Source of the DNA: a virus
IMG/VR virus record: IMGVR_UViG_3300008267_000039
Span: 1 to 64,000 of that record
Length of the DNA stretch: 64,000 bases
Reading direction: 5' to 3' (one strand)
Shown here: piece by piece, positions 5,838 through 13,567 of the stretch
Numbering within the stretch: the first letter of the stretch is position 1
Layout of the letters: the number at the start of each line of letters is the position of its first letter
Notes under the pieces: generated by a model
Seen by the model: only the letters and a program-made list of their open reading frames with translations
Database searches by the model: none
What the model was told of the DNA's origin: nothing
Position numbers and translations under genes: made by a program

Positions 5838-5858
5838 AGGTTGGAACAACTCCAATCT
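5838..5858 (+). promoter_or_regulatory. 5'-terminal leader hairpin
   Basis: AGGTTGGA / TCCAATCT (8 bp, one G-U) with an ACAAC loop, then GAAAAACCCAAACCAAACC. It shares the TTGGA..TCCAATCTGAAAAACC layout with 4084-4104. Confidence 0.6.
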
Positions 5859-5898
5859 GAAAAACCCAAACCAAACCTAAAATAGAAAAACCAAATAT

Positions 5899-6966
5899 AT
5901 GGCACACGGACTCCAACTCCCAATCGACAAAGTATACAGCACATCCGAATACGGATATTCATGGCATCAACTTGATACCATTGTTGACAAACCCTCCATT
6001 GATATCGAGGACATTAAAGAGATTCTTCCTCCGATCATCGAGGTTCAAGCGGCTGCAAAACTCTCTGATGGAACATATAAGGATATCGAAGGACGCAAAA
6101 TCCTCCTTGCTGATTATTCTGCTGTAAGGGATAATACAGACAACATGGAGGCACTTGTTCCTCTCCACATTCCAAAGAACTCTTACGGAGTTATTTCAAA
6201 TCAACAATGGTTTGAATGCTTGCAAAAATCCATTGCTGGAACAGATTGCAAGATCACTAGTGCAATGACAATCCATGGTGGATTGAAATTCATTGCCTCT
6301 GCAAAGGTTGGAGACAATGTGCTGGAATTGAAACGAGCCAATGGTTCCACGGATAAAATCCTCATGAATCTTATCTTTGCAACTTCACATGATGGCACAA
6401 TGTCTGGAATTGCATATGATTCTGGAGTGCGCCCAATCTGCCAGAATACATTCAATGCCAGCATTATGAGCAAAGGAGATATCAACTTGAAGGTTAGGCA
6501 CACTAAAAATTCTGATGTTGCAATTGAAAACCTTCCTGCGGTCTTGAATGCAATCCTCACAAATCGTGTGCAATTGAAAGAGGTCTTGGAATATCTCGAC
6601 TCCTGCAAGGTGGATCAGAATGATGCACTCGCAATGTGTGCTGGTTATTTCCTTCTTGATCAAGAGGAAAAGAAACTATCGACCCGTAGTCTCAACGCCG
6701 CCACAGAGATTGTCACTCTCTTCTCTCGTGGAGCAGGAAACAATGGGGAGACCTTGTATGACTTGTGGAATGGTGCAACTGATTACTGGACTAATGGTGA
6801 GGGAACTGGTAAGAAAGTTGACTCAACCACAAAGCGTTACAAAGCCGCATTCGGTTTTGCCGCCGATCACAAGCAAAGGTTCTTAGACCTCCTTGCTGAT
6901 TCGGATCGTCTCAATGATGCAAAAGAGATTGGGCGTGAAGCATTAGCCGAAGCACTCGCAAGCTAA
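5899..6966 (+). CDS. DUF932 family phage/plasmid-like protein
   Basis: Resembles the DUF932 (TIGR03299) family of phage and plasmid proteins. The N-terminus carries the usual aromatic SWHQLDTIVDKPSIDIEDI region, and the middle has the family-like IVPLH/GVISNQQWFE and GLKFIASAKVGD segments. The C-terminal part is helical, with an LYDLWNGATDYWTNGEGT stretch. At 355 aa it is within the usual range. The biochemical role of the family is not established; members are expressed early and often abundantly. It has its own promoter, a hairpin leader without Shine-Dalgarno, and a strong terminator. Confidence 0.75.
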   Translation: MAHGLQLPIDKVYSTSEYGYSWHQLDTIVDKPSIDIEDIKEILPPIIEVQAAAKLSDGTYKDIEGRKILLADYSAVRDNTDNMEALVPLHIPKNSYGVISNQQWFECLQKSIAGTDCKITSAMTIHGGLKFIASAKVGDNVLELKRANGSTDKILMNLIFATSHDGTMSGIAYDSGVRPICQNTFNASIMSKGDINLKVRHTKNSDVAIENLPAVLNAILTNRVQLKEVLEYLDSCKVDQNDALAMCAGYFLLDQEEKKLSTRSLNAATEIVTLFSRGAGNNGETLYDLWNGATDYWTNGEGTGKKVDSTTKRYKAAFGFAADHKQRFLDLLADSDRLNDAKEIGREALAEALAS

Positions 6967-6988
6967 CAGCAGGGACAGGATAGAATAG

Positions 6989-7025
6989 AAAAGGGGAGGG
7001 TATAAAAGCCCTCCCCTTTTCTTTT
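6989..7025 (+). terminator. Strong intrinsic terminator
   Basis: Perfect 12-bp stem AAAAGGGGAGGG / CCCTCCCCTTTT with an 8-nt loop and a T-rich tail. It closes the early block. Confidence 0.85.
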
Positions 7026-7656
7026 GCATTAGAATGGCATAGGATTCTTTGGGGTATCATTCCGCACCTCTGCTATTCCCCGCCAATCAAAATCAATTCT
7101 GGATCGTTTATGAGAGAAAGAAAAGGGTAATAAAATAGATTCGTTTTTCTATTATGAGTGTGGGGTATCTGATGTTCTTGCCTATCTGATGTAAAGACTA
7201 TTGGGAACTTGGCATGGTATCTGAATAGTTCCCCATGTGTGGGGAGCCTCCCGATATGGGGAACCCTCCCAATATGGCACGGGTTGTGCTATTGGGGAGT
7301 TGTGCAGGTTGGCACGATATGTGCTATTGGAGAAGCTCCTAATAGGTAAAGTGCTAATAGGGAGAATTTTGCAATAGGAGCGAGTATGAAAATTTGGATA
7401 ATAGGCGTATAAAAAAAATAGGGGTGGGGGTGTATGCCGTTTGGACTTTTTTATTATTTTCTCCACAAATTGGCCCATTGGCAAAATTCTGGTGGTTTCC
7501 ACAAAAAAACTACACTATTCTAAAATTCTATACATCCCAAGTGTAGAGTTCCCAATTCATGTAGTTTCCCCATGGGGGTGGGGGGTTGTTTTAAAACTCC
7601 AAATTTTATAAAAATTTTTTTTTATAATTTTTTCATGGATTTCCCTTATAGGAATT
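7026..7656. other. Gene-free regulatory region with repeats and dyads
   Basis: About 630 nt without a credible ORF. It holds direct repeats TATCTGATGT (7166-7175, 7183-7192), inverted repeats 7203-7209/7227-7233 and 7231-7235/7240-7244, and two GGCAC-N5-GTGCTA dyads (7276-7291, 7311-7326). A third half-site GTGCTAATAGGGAGA is at 7351 and a GGCGTATA copy at 7404-7411. The last 100 nt are very AT-rich. This could be an origin, an operator array or a transcription-switch region. Confidence 0.4.
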
Positions 7657-7684
7657 TTGACATTTTAAAAAAACAATATATAAT
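7657..7684 (+). promoter_or_regulatory. Consensus sigma70 promoter
   Basis: TTGACA, 16-nt spacer, TATAAT: both boxes are perfect. The ATG at 7694 lies 9 nt beyond the -10 box. Confidence 0.75.
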
Positions 7685-7693
7685 TAAAAACAA

Positions 7694-8401
7694 ATGAAAA
7701 GATTTAGTGAATATCTAAAAGAAGAATTATATGGTTGTTTTTTATTGGAGGGATTGTCGGCATCCTATGATGTTTCTAGACTTGTGGAGGAACTTAAAAA
7801 AACAATTGGAAATATTATAAAGGATATATCGTATACGGAATTACCACAAGAATTAAAAGAAACAAAATATGGTAATGTATTCACAATTGATATTAAATTA
7901 ATTTCTCCCTTAAGTATAATGGAAAAAGAAAAGGTTTCCAAGGTATTGGATTTTTTTGGTTATACAGAATCCATGATGTTTCTAAATCCTTTATCCCTCC
8001 AAATTGAACCGAGATATCCTGTTAAAATGAATGGTTTCTTGGAGAAAATGAGTGATTTGGAATTGTTTCATATTACAGAGAAGAAAAATTTTGATAAAAT
8101 TAACAGAATAGGACTTGTAACTAAGAAACCAAAAACATCTTTCTATCATCCCTCCAATAGAATATATTTTCTAACTATATTGAATAATAGTCAAAAAAAT
8201 AGTGTTTTAAATTCTTGGAGAAATGTTTTATCCAGAGACAAAGGATTGAAACCAAAAGACATGATTGTATTAAAAACTGTTTATAATCCCGACCATGATT
8301 ATTATTTTGATGATACCTCCAGTATTTTAAATCTTGGAGTTGTTGGTATTTTTTCCTTGAACAACGTTTTTCCAAAGGATTTGATTATAGAAGATATGTG
8401 A
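7694..8401 (+). CDS. ADP-ribosyltransferase-like protein with capsid-targeting-like N-terminus
   Basis: The N-terminus MKRFSEYLKEELYGCFLLEG has the amphipathic FxEYL motif and an LLE|G site (residues 17-20), like T4 capsid-targeting peptides cut by gp21. Residues ~123-141 (LELFHITEKKNFDKINRIGL) look like the 'HxT...I...GL' start of the ART/KptA/DarT-type NAD-binding fold, followed by a YFLT strand. Late residues are not diagnostic, so activity is inferred. Unlike other proteins with this signal, it sits behind a consensus early promoter. By analogy with T4 Alt it may be packaged and injected to modify a host target. Confidence 0.5.
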   Translation: MKRFSEYLKEELYGCFLLEGLSASYDVSRLVEELKKTIGNIIKDISYTELPQELKETKYGNVFTIDIKLISPLSIMEKEKVSKVLDFFGYTESMMFLNPLSLQIEPRYPVKMNGFLEKMSDLELFHITEKKNFDKINRIGLVTKKPKTSFYHPSNRIYFLTILNNSQKNSVLNSWRNVLSRDKGLKPKDMIVLKTVYNPDHDYYFDDTSSILNLGVVGIFSLNNVFPKDLIIEDM

Positions 8402-8426
8402 TATAAACTACCCATATATTGTGAAT

Positions 8427-8435
8427 AATAAATAT
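8427..8435 (+). promoter_or_regulatory. T4-type late promoter
   Basis: AATAAATAT, 4 nt before the ATG of the HNH gene at 8440. Confidence 0.6.
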
Positions 8436-8439
8436 CTCC

Positions 8440-8775
8440 ATGCTCTCAAAGATTAAGGACATTATTCAAGGTAAGGCTTCTCTTTCCTCTCCTTCCAGAT
8501 CTTCCAAATGGCCAAAGGTTAGAAAAAAACATCTGGAAAAAAATCCATGTTGTGCATTATGTGGAGCTACAAGCAAATTAAACGTCCACCACATAAAACC
8601 TTATCATTTGTTTCCTGAACTTGAACTAGAAGAGAGTAACCTAATTACCTTATGTGAGAACAAAAAGAAGGGAATCAACTGCCATTTGTTTATTGGGCAT
8701 CTTGGGAATTACAAGAATATAAACCCATGCTCCGTGCAAGATGCGGTCACATGGAATTGTAAACTTAAAAGTTAA
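8440..8775 (+). CDS. HNH endonuclease (111 aa)
   Basis: Compact HNH nuclease: KNPCCALCGATSKLNVHHIK holds the first Cys pair and the HH motif, ESNLITLCENKKKGINCHLF supplies the Asn and the second Cys/His set. The N-terminal 35 residues are basic (SKWPKVRKKHLEKN). This size and layout are common in free-standing phage HNH enzymes that act in packaging or as mobile nucleases; neither role is shown here. Its 3' end overlaps the convergent ASCH gene by 11 nt. Confidence 0.8.
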   Translation: MLSKIKDIIQGKASLSSPSRSSKWPKVRKKHLEKNPCCALCGATSKLNVHHIKPYHLFPELELEESNLITLCENKKKGINCHLFIGHLGNYKNINPCSVQDAVTWNCKLKS

Positions 8776-9175
8776 GTTTTCTAGATATTATTCCCTTGCT
8801 TGTTATTCTTACTGGTTCGTCCAATTTTACCACATCATATAATGGGTATCCATACTTGACCCCATCCTTTGGAATATCAAATTTACTTCCTTGTTGTACA
8901 AGATGTTTATCTTCATCTTTTCTGAATTCCTTTTCGTTTTCGTATAATTTCGGTTCCCCTACTGTACAGAAGCCAACAAGATATGCATTTCCTTTCCCTG
9001 TTCTTATTATTCCAACCCTTTCACCTACATATGCTTTTAAACTATTTTTGTTTCTGGTCTCAATTGTTTTCTCTCCCCTTAATATCTGACCAGTGAAATC
9101 TTGGATTTTATCATTGATGTTTATACCCATCTTTGCTTCCATGGATTCTAAAATATATTCCTTGAACGTAACCAT
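8765..9175 (-). CDS. ASCH-domain protein with capsid-targeting-like N-terminus
   Basis: Residues ~24-136 follow the ASCH fold: GQILRGEKTIETRNKNSL (the conserved GxKxxExR-like segment), then VGERVGIIRTGKG, YLVGFCTVGEP and YGYPLYDVV. ASCH proteins bind RNA and some are ribonucleases. The first ten residues, MVTFKEYILE followed by S, form the shared head-targeting signal with an ILE|S cleavage site. This suggests an RNA-binding or nuclease protein delivered with the genome. It has its own late promoter. Confidence 0.75.
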   Translation of the reverse strand: MVTFKEYILESMEAKMGININDKIQDFTGQILRGEKTIETRNKNSLKAYVGERVGIIRTGKGNAYLVGFCTVGEPKLYENEKEFRKDEDKHLVQQGSKFDIPKDGVKYGYPLYDVVKLDEPVRITSKGIISRKLNF

Positions 9176-9184
9176 TACAATAAA

Positions 9185-9193
9185 TTATTTATA
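9185..9193 (-). promoter_or_regulatory. T4-type late promoter
   Basis: TATAAATAA, 9 nt before the ASCH start. Confidence 0.7.
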
Positions 9194-9233
9194 GAGTTTT
9201 GTGATAAACTGTCGGAATATGACATTTTGAAAC

Positions 9234-9268
9234 AAAAAAAGCTCCCAAAGACTAGCTAAGGGAGCTTT
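9234..9268 (-). terminator. Intrinsic terminator of the fibre unit
   Basis: Minus-strand stem AAGCTCCC / GGGAGCTT (9239-9246 with 9260-9267), then seven T. It follows the 84-aa gene. Confidence 0.8.
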
Positions 9269-9280
9269 ATTAAGAGAAGA

Positions 9281-9535
9281 TTAAACTTCTTCAGAAGCCA
9301 CTGGAAGAAGAGCATGGAACTCTTCTTCAGAGATTTCTAATGCACCAGCTTTGATGAACTCTTCTGCAATCGCTGGCATTGCAGCAATCAAGAGATTACC
9401 TTGTTCATCCATTGGAGCATCGCTTGCAGGAGCAAACCATGTCTGAGCTTCGTTGGAAGGATAACCTGAAGCTTTGTCCATATTGTCTCTGATGGTTTCG
9501 TATGTTACTGAATTAGTTTTGAAGTATTTGTTCAT
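9281..9535 (-). CDS. Small protein downstream of a tail adhesin (84 aa)
   Basis: Begins MNKYFKTNSVTYETIRDNMD, with a TWFAPASDAPMDEQGNLLIA middle and an acidic end. Similar short proteins with 'TWF.PA' are often found beside phage tail-fibre genes, and a fibre-assembly or capping role is plausible. It is read with the LamG-type gene upstream (17-nt gap). Confidence 0.5.
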   Translation of the reverse strand: MNKYFKTNSVTYETIRDNMDKASGYPSNEAQTWFAPASDAPMDEQGNLLIAAMPAIAEEFIKAGALEISEEEFHALLPVASEEV

Positions 9536-9552
9536 AAGATTTTATTAATAGA

Positions 9553-10428
9553 TTAGATTGCCCATTTAGCAGAAAGATAATTCCATACATTCGTTCTTTG
9601 TTCAGCATTTAAAACGCTATTGTAAATTAAGAACTCACATACTCTGTTTTGAGGACCAAATGGTGACCAAGAAGCTGAGTTTAAGTAAATAACATCACTA
9701 GATGTATATCCAATTGCTGAAGGACTAGTATTCATTGTAGTAGAGGTGCTTGCACCATAGGTAAGATTTAAAGCGACTTCTGCAGAATTTGCGTATAATT
9801 TAGTACCTGTATTTGAAAAGCTTGTTGTTATAATCTGAGCAGTGTTTGCTGCTCTTCTGTAAGTGCTTGAAGCTAAACGCCTCTGAACACCATTTGAGTT
9901 AATAAGTATTATATATTCTCCTGACATCAAACCGGTGGTGCCAAACAAACCCAACCCCCTATACGCTCCTGCTCCAGAACCTGTATCATTTCCCCAAGCC
10001 CAACCAAACATACTGTTTGTGTCTGCTGCGGCAGCAGCAACTGGTTTAGCTACGTAAAATATAGTTGTGGCGCCTAAGGATTTAAAACCAGTAACGCTGC
10101 CGTTAATACCATCGTTTACTCCGTCAAAATATATTACGTTTTTACCATTTTGGTTTGAGGTATTGAGAACGGGACGAGCATTAGCTGTAGACTGAGTGAA
10201 ATGTCTATTATTTCCAGACTTATCAGCCCATCGAGCCACTGCAGAATTATTTGCAGTTACTAAGTTGCCACCAACAGTTGCATCATAGAGAGTTGATGTA
10301 TCCGCAGCATCCAACCAGAGTTGAAGACCAGAGATATCTATAGGAGCAAAAGCAGGAGCCTGTTGAGCCGTTTCAAAGATCGTTTTCCCTTGTATTTTTG
10401 TGTTACCTTGTAGTTTAATTAGTGCCAT
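9553..10428 (-). CDS. LamG/concanavalin-like tail adhesin
   Basis: 291 aa. After a ~30-residue N-terminal segment comes ISGLQLWLDAADTSTLYDAT and ARWADKSGNNRHFTQSTANA, then NVIYFDGVND: the typical opening of concanavalin A-like (LamG-type) lectin domains in phage fibres. It probably binds surface glycans as a receptor-binding or fibre-tip protein. It forms a two-gene unit with the 84-aa gene, apart from the main fibre array at 19-42 kb. Enzymatic activity is not indicated. Confidence 0.7.
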   Translation of the reverse strand: MALIKLQGNTKIQGKTIFETAQQAPAFAPIDISGLQLWLDAADTSTLYDATVGGNLVTANNSAVARWADKSGNNRHFTQSTANARPVLNTSNQNGKNVIYFDGVNDGINGSVTGFKSLGATTIFYVAKPVAAAAADTNSMFGWAWGNDTGSGAGAYRGLGLFGTTGLMSGEYIILINSNGVQRRLASSTYRRAANTAQIITTSFSNTGTKLYANSAEVALNLTYGASTSTTMNTSPSAIGYTSSDVIYLNSASWSPFGPQNRVCEFLIYNSVLNAEQRTNVWNYLSAKWAI

Positions 10429-10436
10429 AGTATATA

Positions 10437-10445
10437 TTATTTATC
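10437..10445 (-). promoter_or_regulatory. T4-type late promoter
   Basis: GATAAATAA, 8 nt before the LamG adhesin start. Confidence 0.65.
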
Positions 10446-10526
10446 AAAAAAAAAACGATTTTGTTCATATTTGAAACGAAAAAATTTCAGGGACATTTCA
10501 ATTCGGAGCTACAGGCGTTTTTCTTT

Positions 10527-10534
10527 CTAAATAT
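10527..10534 (+). promoter_or_regulatory. Late promoter variant
   Basis: CTAAATAT, 4 nt before the ATG at 10539; it also decides that start. Confidence 0.55.
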
Positions 10535-10538
10535 TAAT

Positions 10539-10772
10539 ATGCCAAAGGTTCCTGTTGATTTTCTAATTGGATTTTTGCTGGGCTGTGTTTTTAGTATTGG
10601 ATATTATGATGGAATTGTTTCCAGAGAATACAAGGAGAAGATCCAAAGGGCATCGGATGGTTTAAAACGTGCAGGGCAGGTGATTGATTCCAAGGAAGCG
10701 GAAAAACAAATCCTTCTTCGTTATATAGAGGAGATGAGAGCCTATGATGCCAAGGTTTTCAAGAACATTTGA
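10539..10772 (+). CDS. Membrane-anchored small protein (77 aa), spanin-like layout
   Basis: Begins MPKVPVDFLIGFLLGCVFSI: one N-terminal membrane segment (residues ~8-24), then a charged helical, probably coiled-coil, tail (ASDGLKRAGQVIDSKEAEKQ). This N-in topology with a periplasmic coiled coil fits an inner-membrane spanin (Rz-like), but no outer partner is seen nearby, so the role is open. Its 3' end overlaps the convergent nuclease-like gene by 14 nt. Confidence 0.5.
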   Translation: MPKVPVDFLIGFLLGCVFSIGYYDGIVSREYKEKIQRASDGLKRAGQVIDSKEAEKQILLRYIEEMRAYDAKVFKNI

Positions 10773-11250
10773 TTAGTTTCTTCAAATCGATTAAATCCTT
10801 TATCTTCATATTATAGGAATCTTCCTTGAATTCCATCCAGTTGCTCTTATCCACTTCTCCCTTTTTGTAGAGCCTTGCATTCTTGAAGAAATTCTCTTTG
10901 GATATAATCCCACATATCCAGCCTGTTTTGAAATCATCCATGATTCTTGTAAACACATAGTAGTCGCATTTTTGCTTTGTATTATATGCAGGAACACTAC
11001 AGTCGTATTCCGGTTTTGGTATTGATGTGCATTTCTTACTCTTTACATCAATCTTGAAATCACATTTCGTGATGTCAAAATCGTAAGTATTTTCTATCTT
11101 GGCTTTTAAAAAATCCGCCACCATGAACTCTCCAACAAAGCCTGTTAAGTTTCCATTTCCCTTTAAAATAGAATGTCTAAGGTGGCCCATTTCTTCGGCT
11201 TTCTTTTTTGCCTCTTCCACCCATTCTTCTTTGATTTCCACTTGAATCAT
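10759..11250 (-). CDS. PD-(D/E)XK nuclease-like early protein (163 aa)
   Basis: Residues ~36-74 show GFVGEFMVADFLKAK followed by CDFKIDVKSKKCT. The Glu in a helix and the D...DxK strand pair fit a restriction-endonuclease-like core. The rest has strands (YYVFTRI) and a GWICGIISKENF segment usual in such proteins. It may be a phage nuclease or a host-DNA degradation factor. It has a strong sigma70-type promoter, not a late one, so expression is early in the middle of a late region. Confidence 0.55.
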   Translation of the reverse strand: MIQVEIKEEWVEEAKKKAEEMGHLRHSILKGNGNLTGFVGEFMVADFLKAKIENTYDFDITKCDFKIDVKSKKCTSIPKPEYDCSVPAYNTKQKCDYYVFTRIMDDFKTGWICGIISKENFFKNARLYKKGEVDKSNWMEFKEDSYNMKIKDLIDLKKLIKCS

Positions 11251-11258
11251 TTTATAGT

Positions 11259-11287
11259 ATGATATAATGGTTTTGAAGATTTGTCAA
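11259..11287 (-). promoter_or_regulatory. Sigma70-type early promoter
   Basis: Minus strand TTGACA, 17-nt spacer, TATCAT. The start codon at 11250 lies 8 nt beyond the -10 box. Confidence 0.75.
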
Positions 11288-11289
11288 AC

Positions 11290-11297
11290 CTAAATAA
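11290..11297 (+). promoter_or_regulatory. Late promoter variant
   Basis: CTAAATAA, 4 nt before the ATG at 11302, back to back with the early promoter of the opposite gene. Confidence 0.6.
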
Positions 11298-11301
11298 CAC
11301 T

Positions 11302-11739
11302 ATGAACAAAAACAAAATGACACTGAGAGAAGTTTACAAGACAGTGGGGAGAACTCTTCTGGAACAATCTGAGAACGATTTTATGGCAGAAGTCGATGTG
11401 GATGTATACATGGAAGGCGATAGAGGTTACGATGAACCCCTGCTTGATGTTGTAGATAGAAAACTAAGAGTCGTTTATAATATAGATGTGGAATACCGCT
11501 CGTATGGTATCAAGGAAATAAATGCCATAAATTTTAAAATACTCCCATTTGAATTGGAAGATACGAATAGGGAAGAGTCTGAAGTTGTAATGACACAAAG
11601 GGAAGTCATTGATGCAAGTGGAATTAGAGTGGAACGTGATAGTGATTCCTCTTTCGGTTCATTCTATCCAAAAAAGATTGAACTTCGCATCGACAGGGAT
11701 GGAAATGTTCTTGTGGAAAGAAGCACGATTTATTTCTAA
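11302..11739 (+). CDS. Unknown protein with capsid-targeting-like N-terminus (145 aa)
   Basis: The N-terminal MNKNKMTLREVYKTVGRTLL followed by E|Q gives an amphipathic helix and an LLE|Q site, as in prohead-targeted proteins. The body is acidic and beta-rich (EVDVDVYMEGDRGYDEPLLD, VVYNIDVEYRSYGI), with no recognised domain. The stop overlaps the ATG of the following ART-like gene (TAATG), so the two are co-translated and may work as a pair. Confidence 0.6.
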   Translation: MNKNKMTLREVYKTVGRTLLEQSENDFMAEVDVDVYMEGDRGYDEPLLDVVDRKLRVVYNIDVEYRSYGIKEINAINFKILPFELEDTNREESEVVMTQREVIDASGIRVERDSDSSFGSFYPKKIELRIDRDGNVLVERSTIYF

Positions 11740-12212
11740 TGCGCGACAAAGATTCCATTATTCTAGAAGGTCTTTATGAGGATGTTTCCTCTGAAGATAA
11801 ATTCAAATACCCCTTAACTGTTTTTCACGGAACAGATAAAGAATCAGCCAAAGATATCTTGGAGAATGGTTTGAATATAAACAAATGCGAAAGAGGTTAT
11901 TTTGGAAAGGCATTCTATGTCACAACCGATGAAGAACTTGCAAGAAGCAATTATGCAGATTTCTCCGATGATGAAGATGGAGGCGTTGTTTTGAAGTTTG
12001 AACTAACTCCAATTTCAAGGGTCTTGGACTTAAGAGATTCGGAAGATTGGGATTATTATCAGAATTTAAAACATAAAGGAACGGAAATCGGACGTTATAT
12101 GGGCTTTGATGAATTTCCAAATATTATGAAAGAAAAAGGAATTGATGCATTATATGATAGATCCAACGATGCCTTTGCAGTTTATAACTTGGAAGCATTG
12201 AAACTTCACTAA
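11739..12212 (+). CDS. ADP-ribosyltransferase-fold protein with capsid-targeting-like N-terminus
   Basis: Begins MRDKDSIILEGLYEDVSSED, with ILE|G and LYE|D sites. Residues 28-45 (TVFHGTDKESAKDILENGL) and 53-62 (GYFGKAFYVT) show the HGT...GL...G.aFYvt pattern of the small toxin-like ART fold. The YDRSNDAFAVYNLEAL end is the usual final strand of these proteins. It could modify host protein or nucleic acid. Coupled to the unknown gene before it. Confidence 0.65.
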   Translation: MRDKDSIILEGLYEDVSSEDKFKYPLTVFHGTDKESAKDILENGLNINKCERGYFGKAFYVTTDEELARSNYADFSDDEDGGVVLKFELTPISRVLDLRDSEDWDYYQNLKHKGTEIGRYMGFDEFPNIMKEKGIDALYDRSNDAFAVYNLEALKLH

Positions 12213-12216
12213 ATAA
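12209..12216 (+). promoter_or_regulatory. Late promoter variant
   Basis: CTAAATAA, 4 nt before the ATG at 12221; it overlaps the stop codon of the ART-like gene. Confidence 0.6.
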
Positions 12217-12220
12217 ATTC

Positions 12221-13333
12221 ATGATTACTTTTAAGAAATACGTTGAACAGCTTTGCGAAGCCATTGATCCTGAAATGGGAACAATGCGCCCAATTGATTC
12301 TCAAAAACTTGTAGACTATATTAACAGGGTTGTGGAAAAGAAAAGAGTTGGAAAGATCGATCCGAAGACTCAAAAAGTAGACTATCTTCACATGCCACAT
12401 ATTCATCCTTCGATTGCCCAGAAGGTTCTGGTTTCCACTCCAGAAGGCGAAACAGTTGATCTAGAAGAGTTCAAAAAGATTTTATCAAAACGTCCAAGTG
12501 AACTTCTCCGTAAGAATGAGAAGATGCAAAAGAGTGCCACGGAACAAACCGTGTTCTATAATACAACTCTTCCTGCCTTGAAGGGTCTTGTTGTTGATGA
12601 AGATACTGGTGAATTTAAAATCGTGGATACCTGCCCATCGGCTGGTGCATGTCAACTCGTTTGCTATGCGAAGCACGGCTCTTATGTGATGTATCCCGAT
12701 GTTTCCATGTTCCAACACAAAACTCTCAATTATCTTTTCAATGATCCAGAGGGTTTCAAGGATCAAATGGAAGCGGAAATTAAACTTGCTAGTGTAAAGA
12801 ATAGGGGAAAGAAAGTCCAAATCCGTTGGAATGATTCGGGTGATCTGCTATCTCCAAAGTTTTTCAATATGGTAATGACAATCGCGGGAAATACTCCATT
12901 TGCAGACCATTACATTTATACAAAAGAAATTGCCCAAGCAAAGAACAATCCAAACATTCCAGATAATGTTATCTTTAATTTTTCTTATGGTGCAAGAAAA
13001 GAACAAGAGGCATTGATCGAACCAAAGAAAGATAAGGTTTCCTTTATTGTAAACATTCAAGATAATGTGAAAGAACCACTTCTTAATAATATTTCCAAGT
13101 TCAAGTACATTGATAGGGAGAATAAAAAATGGGTATATAAAAACCAAGATGCTGTAAAGGAAATCATTGCCCAAAGGTATGATGCTGATCCAAAATCGAT
13201 TCTCACGATTGATGAATTGAAGGACACGCCAAAGGGTGAAGTGGGAGAATACAACGTCATCGTAATGCCCGGCGAATCGGACCTGTCCGCCTCTCGCCGT
13301 GATGTAAGAGCAACTTATCTGATTATCCACTAA
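12221..13333 (+). CDS. gp88-like phage protein with capsid-targeting-like N-terminus
   Basis: 370 aa. Residues ~104-260 resemble the phage gp88 domain: KSATEQTVFYNTTLPALKG, then DTCPSAGACQLVCYAK with Cys138, Cys144 and Cys148, and RWNDSGDLLSPKFFN. The three clustered cysteines suggest a metal or Fe-S site, a family feature of unknown role. The first residues MITFKKYVEQLCEA carry the shared targeting motif and an LCE|A cut site, so it may be an internal head protein. Its stop abuts the ATG of the DUF5661-like gene. Confidence 0.7.
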   Translation: MITFKKYVEQLCEAIDPEMGTMRPIDSQKLVDYINRVVEKKRVGKIDPKTQKVDYLHMPHIHPSIAQKVLVSTPEGETVDLEEFKKILSKRPSELLRKNEKMQKSATEQTVFYNTTLPALKGLVVDEDTGEFKIVDTCPSAGACQLVCYAKHGSYVMYPDVSMFQHKTLNYLFNDPEGFKDQMEAEIKLASVKNRGKKVQIRWNDSGDLLSPKFFNMVMTIAGNTPFADHYIYTKEIAQAKNNPNIPDNVIFNFSYGARKEQEALIEPKKDKVSFIVNIQDNVKEPLLNNISKFKYIDRENKKWVYKNQDAVKEIIAQRYDADPKSILTIDELKDTPKGEVGEYNVIVMPGESDLSASRRDVRATYLIIH

Positions 13334-13567
13334 ATGCTTTCTTTCAAAGAATATATTCTTCTAGAGCAACTTTCAAAAGGAAAAACCTTGGAAGATATTG
13401 CAACATCGCACAATGTTGATGTGGAAGAATTGAAGAAAGAACTCTTGATGGGAATTGAAGTGGAGAAAGAACACACTCCTTCAGAAAAAATAGCATCTCA
13501 AATTGCCATGGATCACTTAACAGAAGATCCCGAATATTACAGCAAGTTGAAGCAAATTAGATTGTAA
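13334..13567 (+). CDS. DUF5661-like protein with capsid-targeting-like N-terminus (77 aa)
   Basis: Starts on the base after the gp88-like stop. MLSFKEYILLEQ is the targeting motif with an LLE|Q site. A short helix-turn-helix-like stretch follows (LEDIATSHNVDVEELKKEL). The remainder (GIEVEKEHTPSEKIASQIAM, then DHLTEDPEYYSKL) matches the 'EHT...A..IA.DHL.E.P.YY..L' pattern of DUF5661, whose function is unknown. Its perfect adjacency to the gp88-like gene suggests a functional pair. Confidence 0.65.
   Translation: MLSFKEYILLEQLSKGKTLEDIATSHNVDVEELKKELLMGIEVEKEHTPSEKIASQIAMDHLTEDPEYYSKLKQIRL

Noticed and set aside
12848-13330. Minus-strand 160-codon frame
   Set aside because: Antisense to the gp88-like gene, Trp/Cys/Ile-rich without promoter; the plus frame has clear family motifs.
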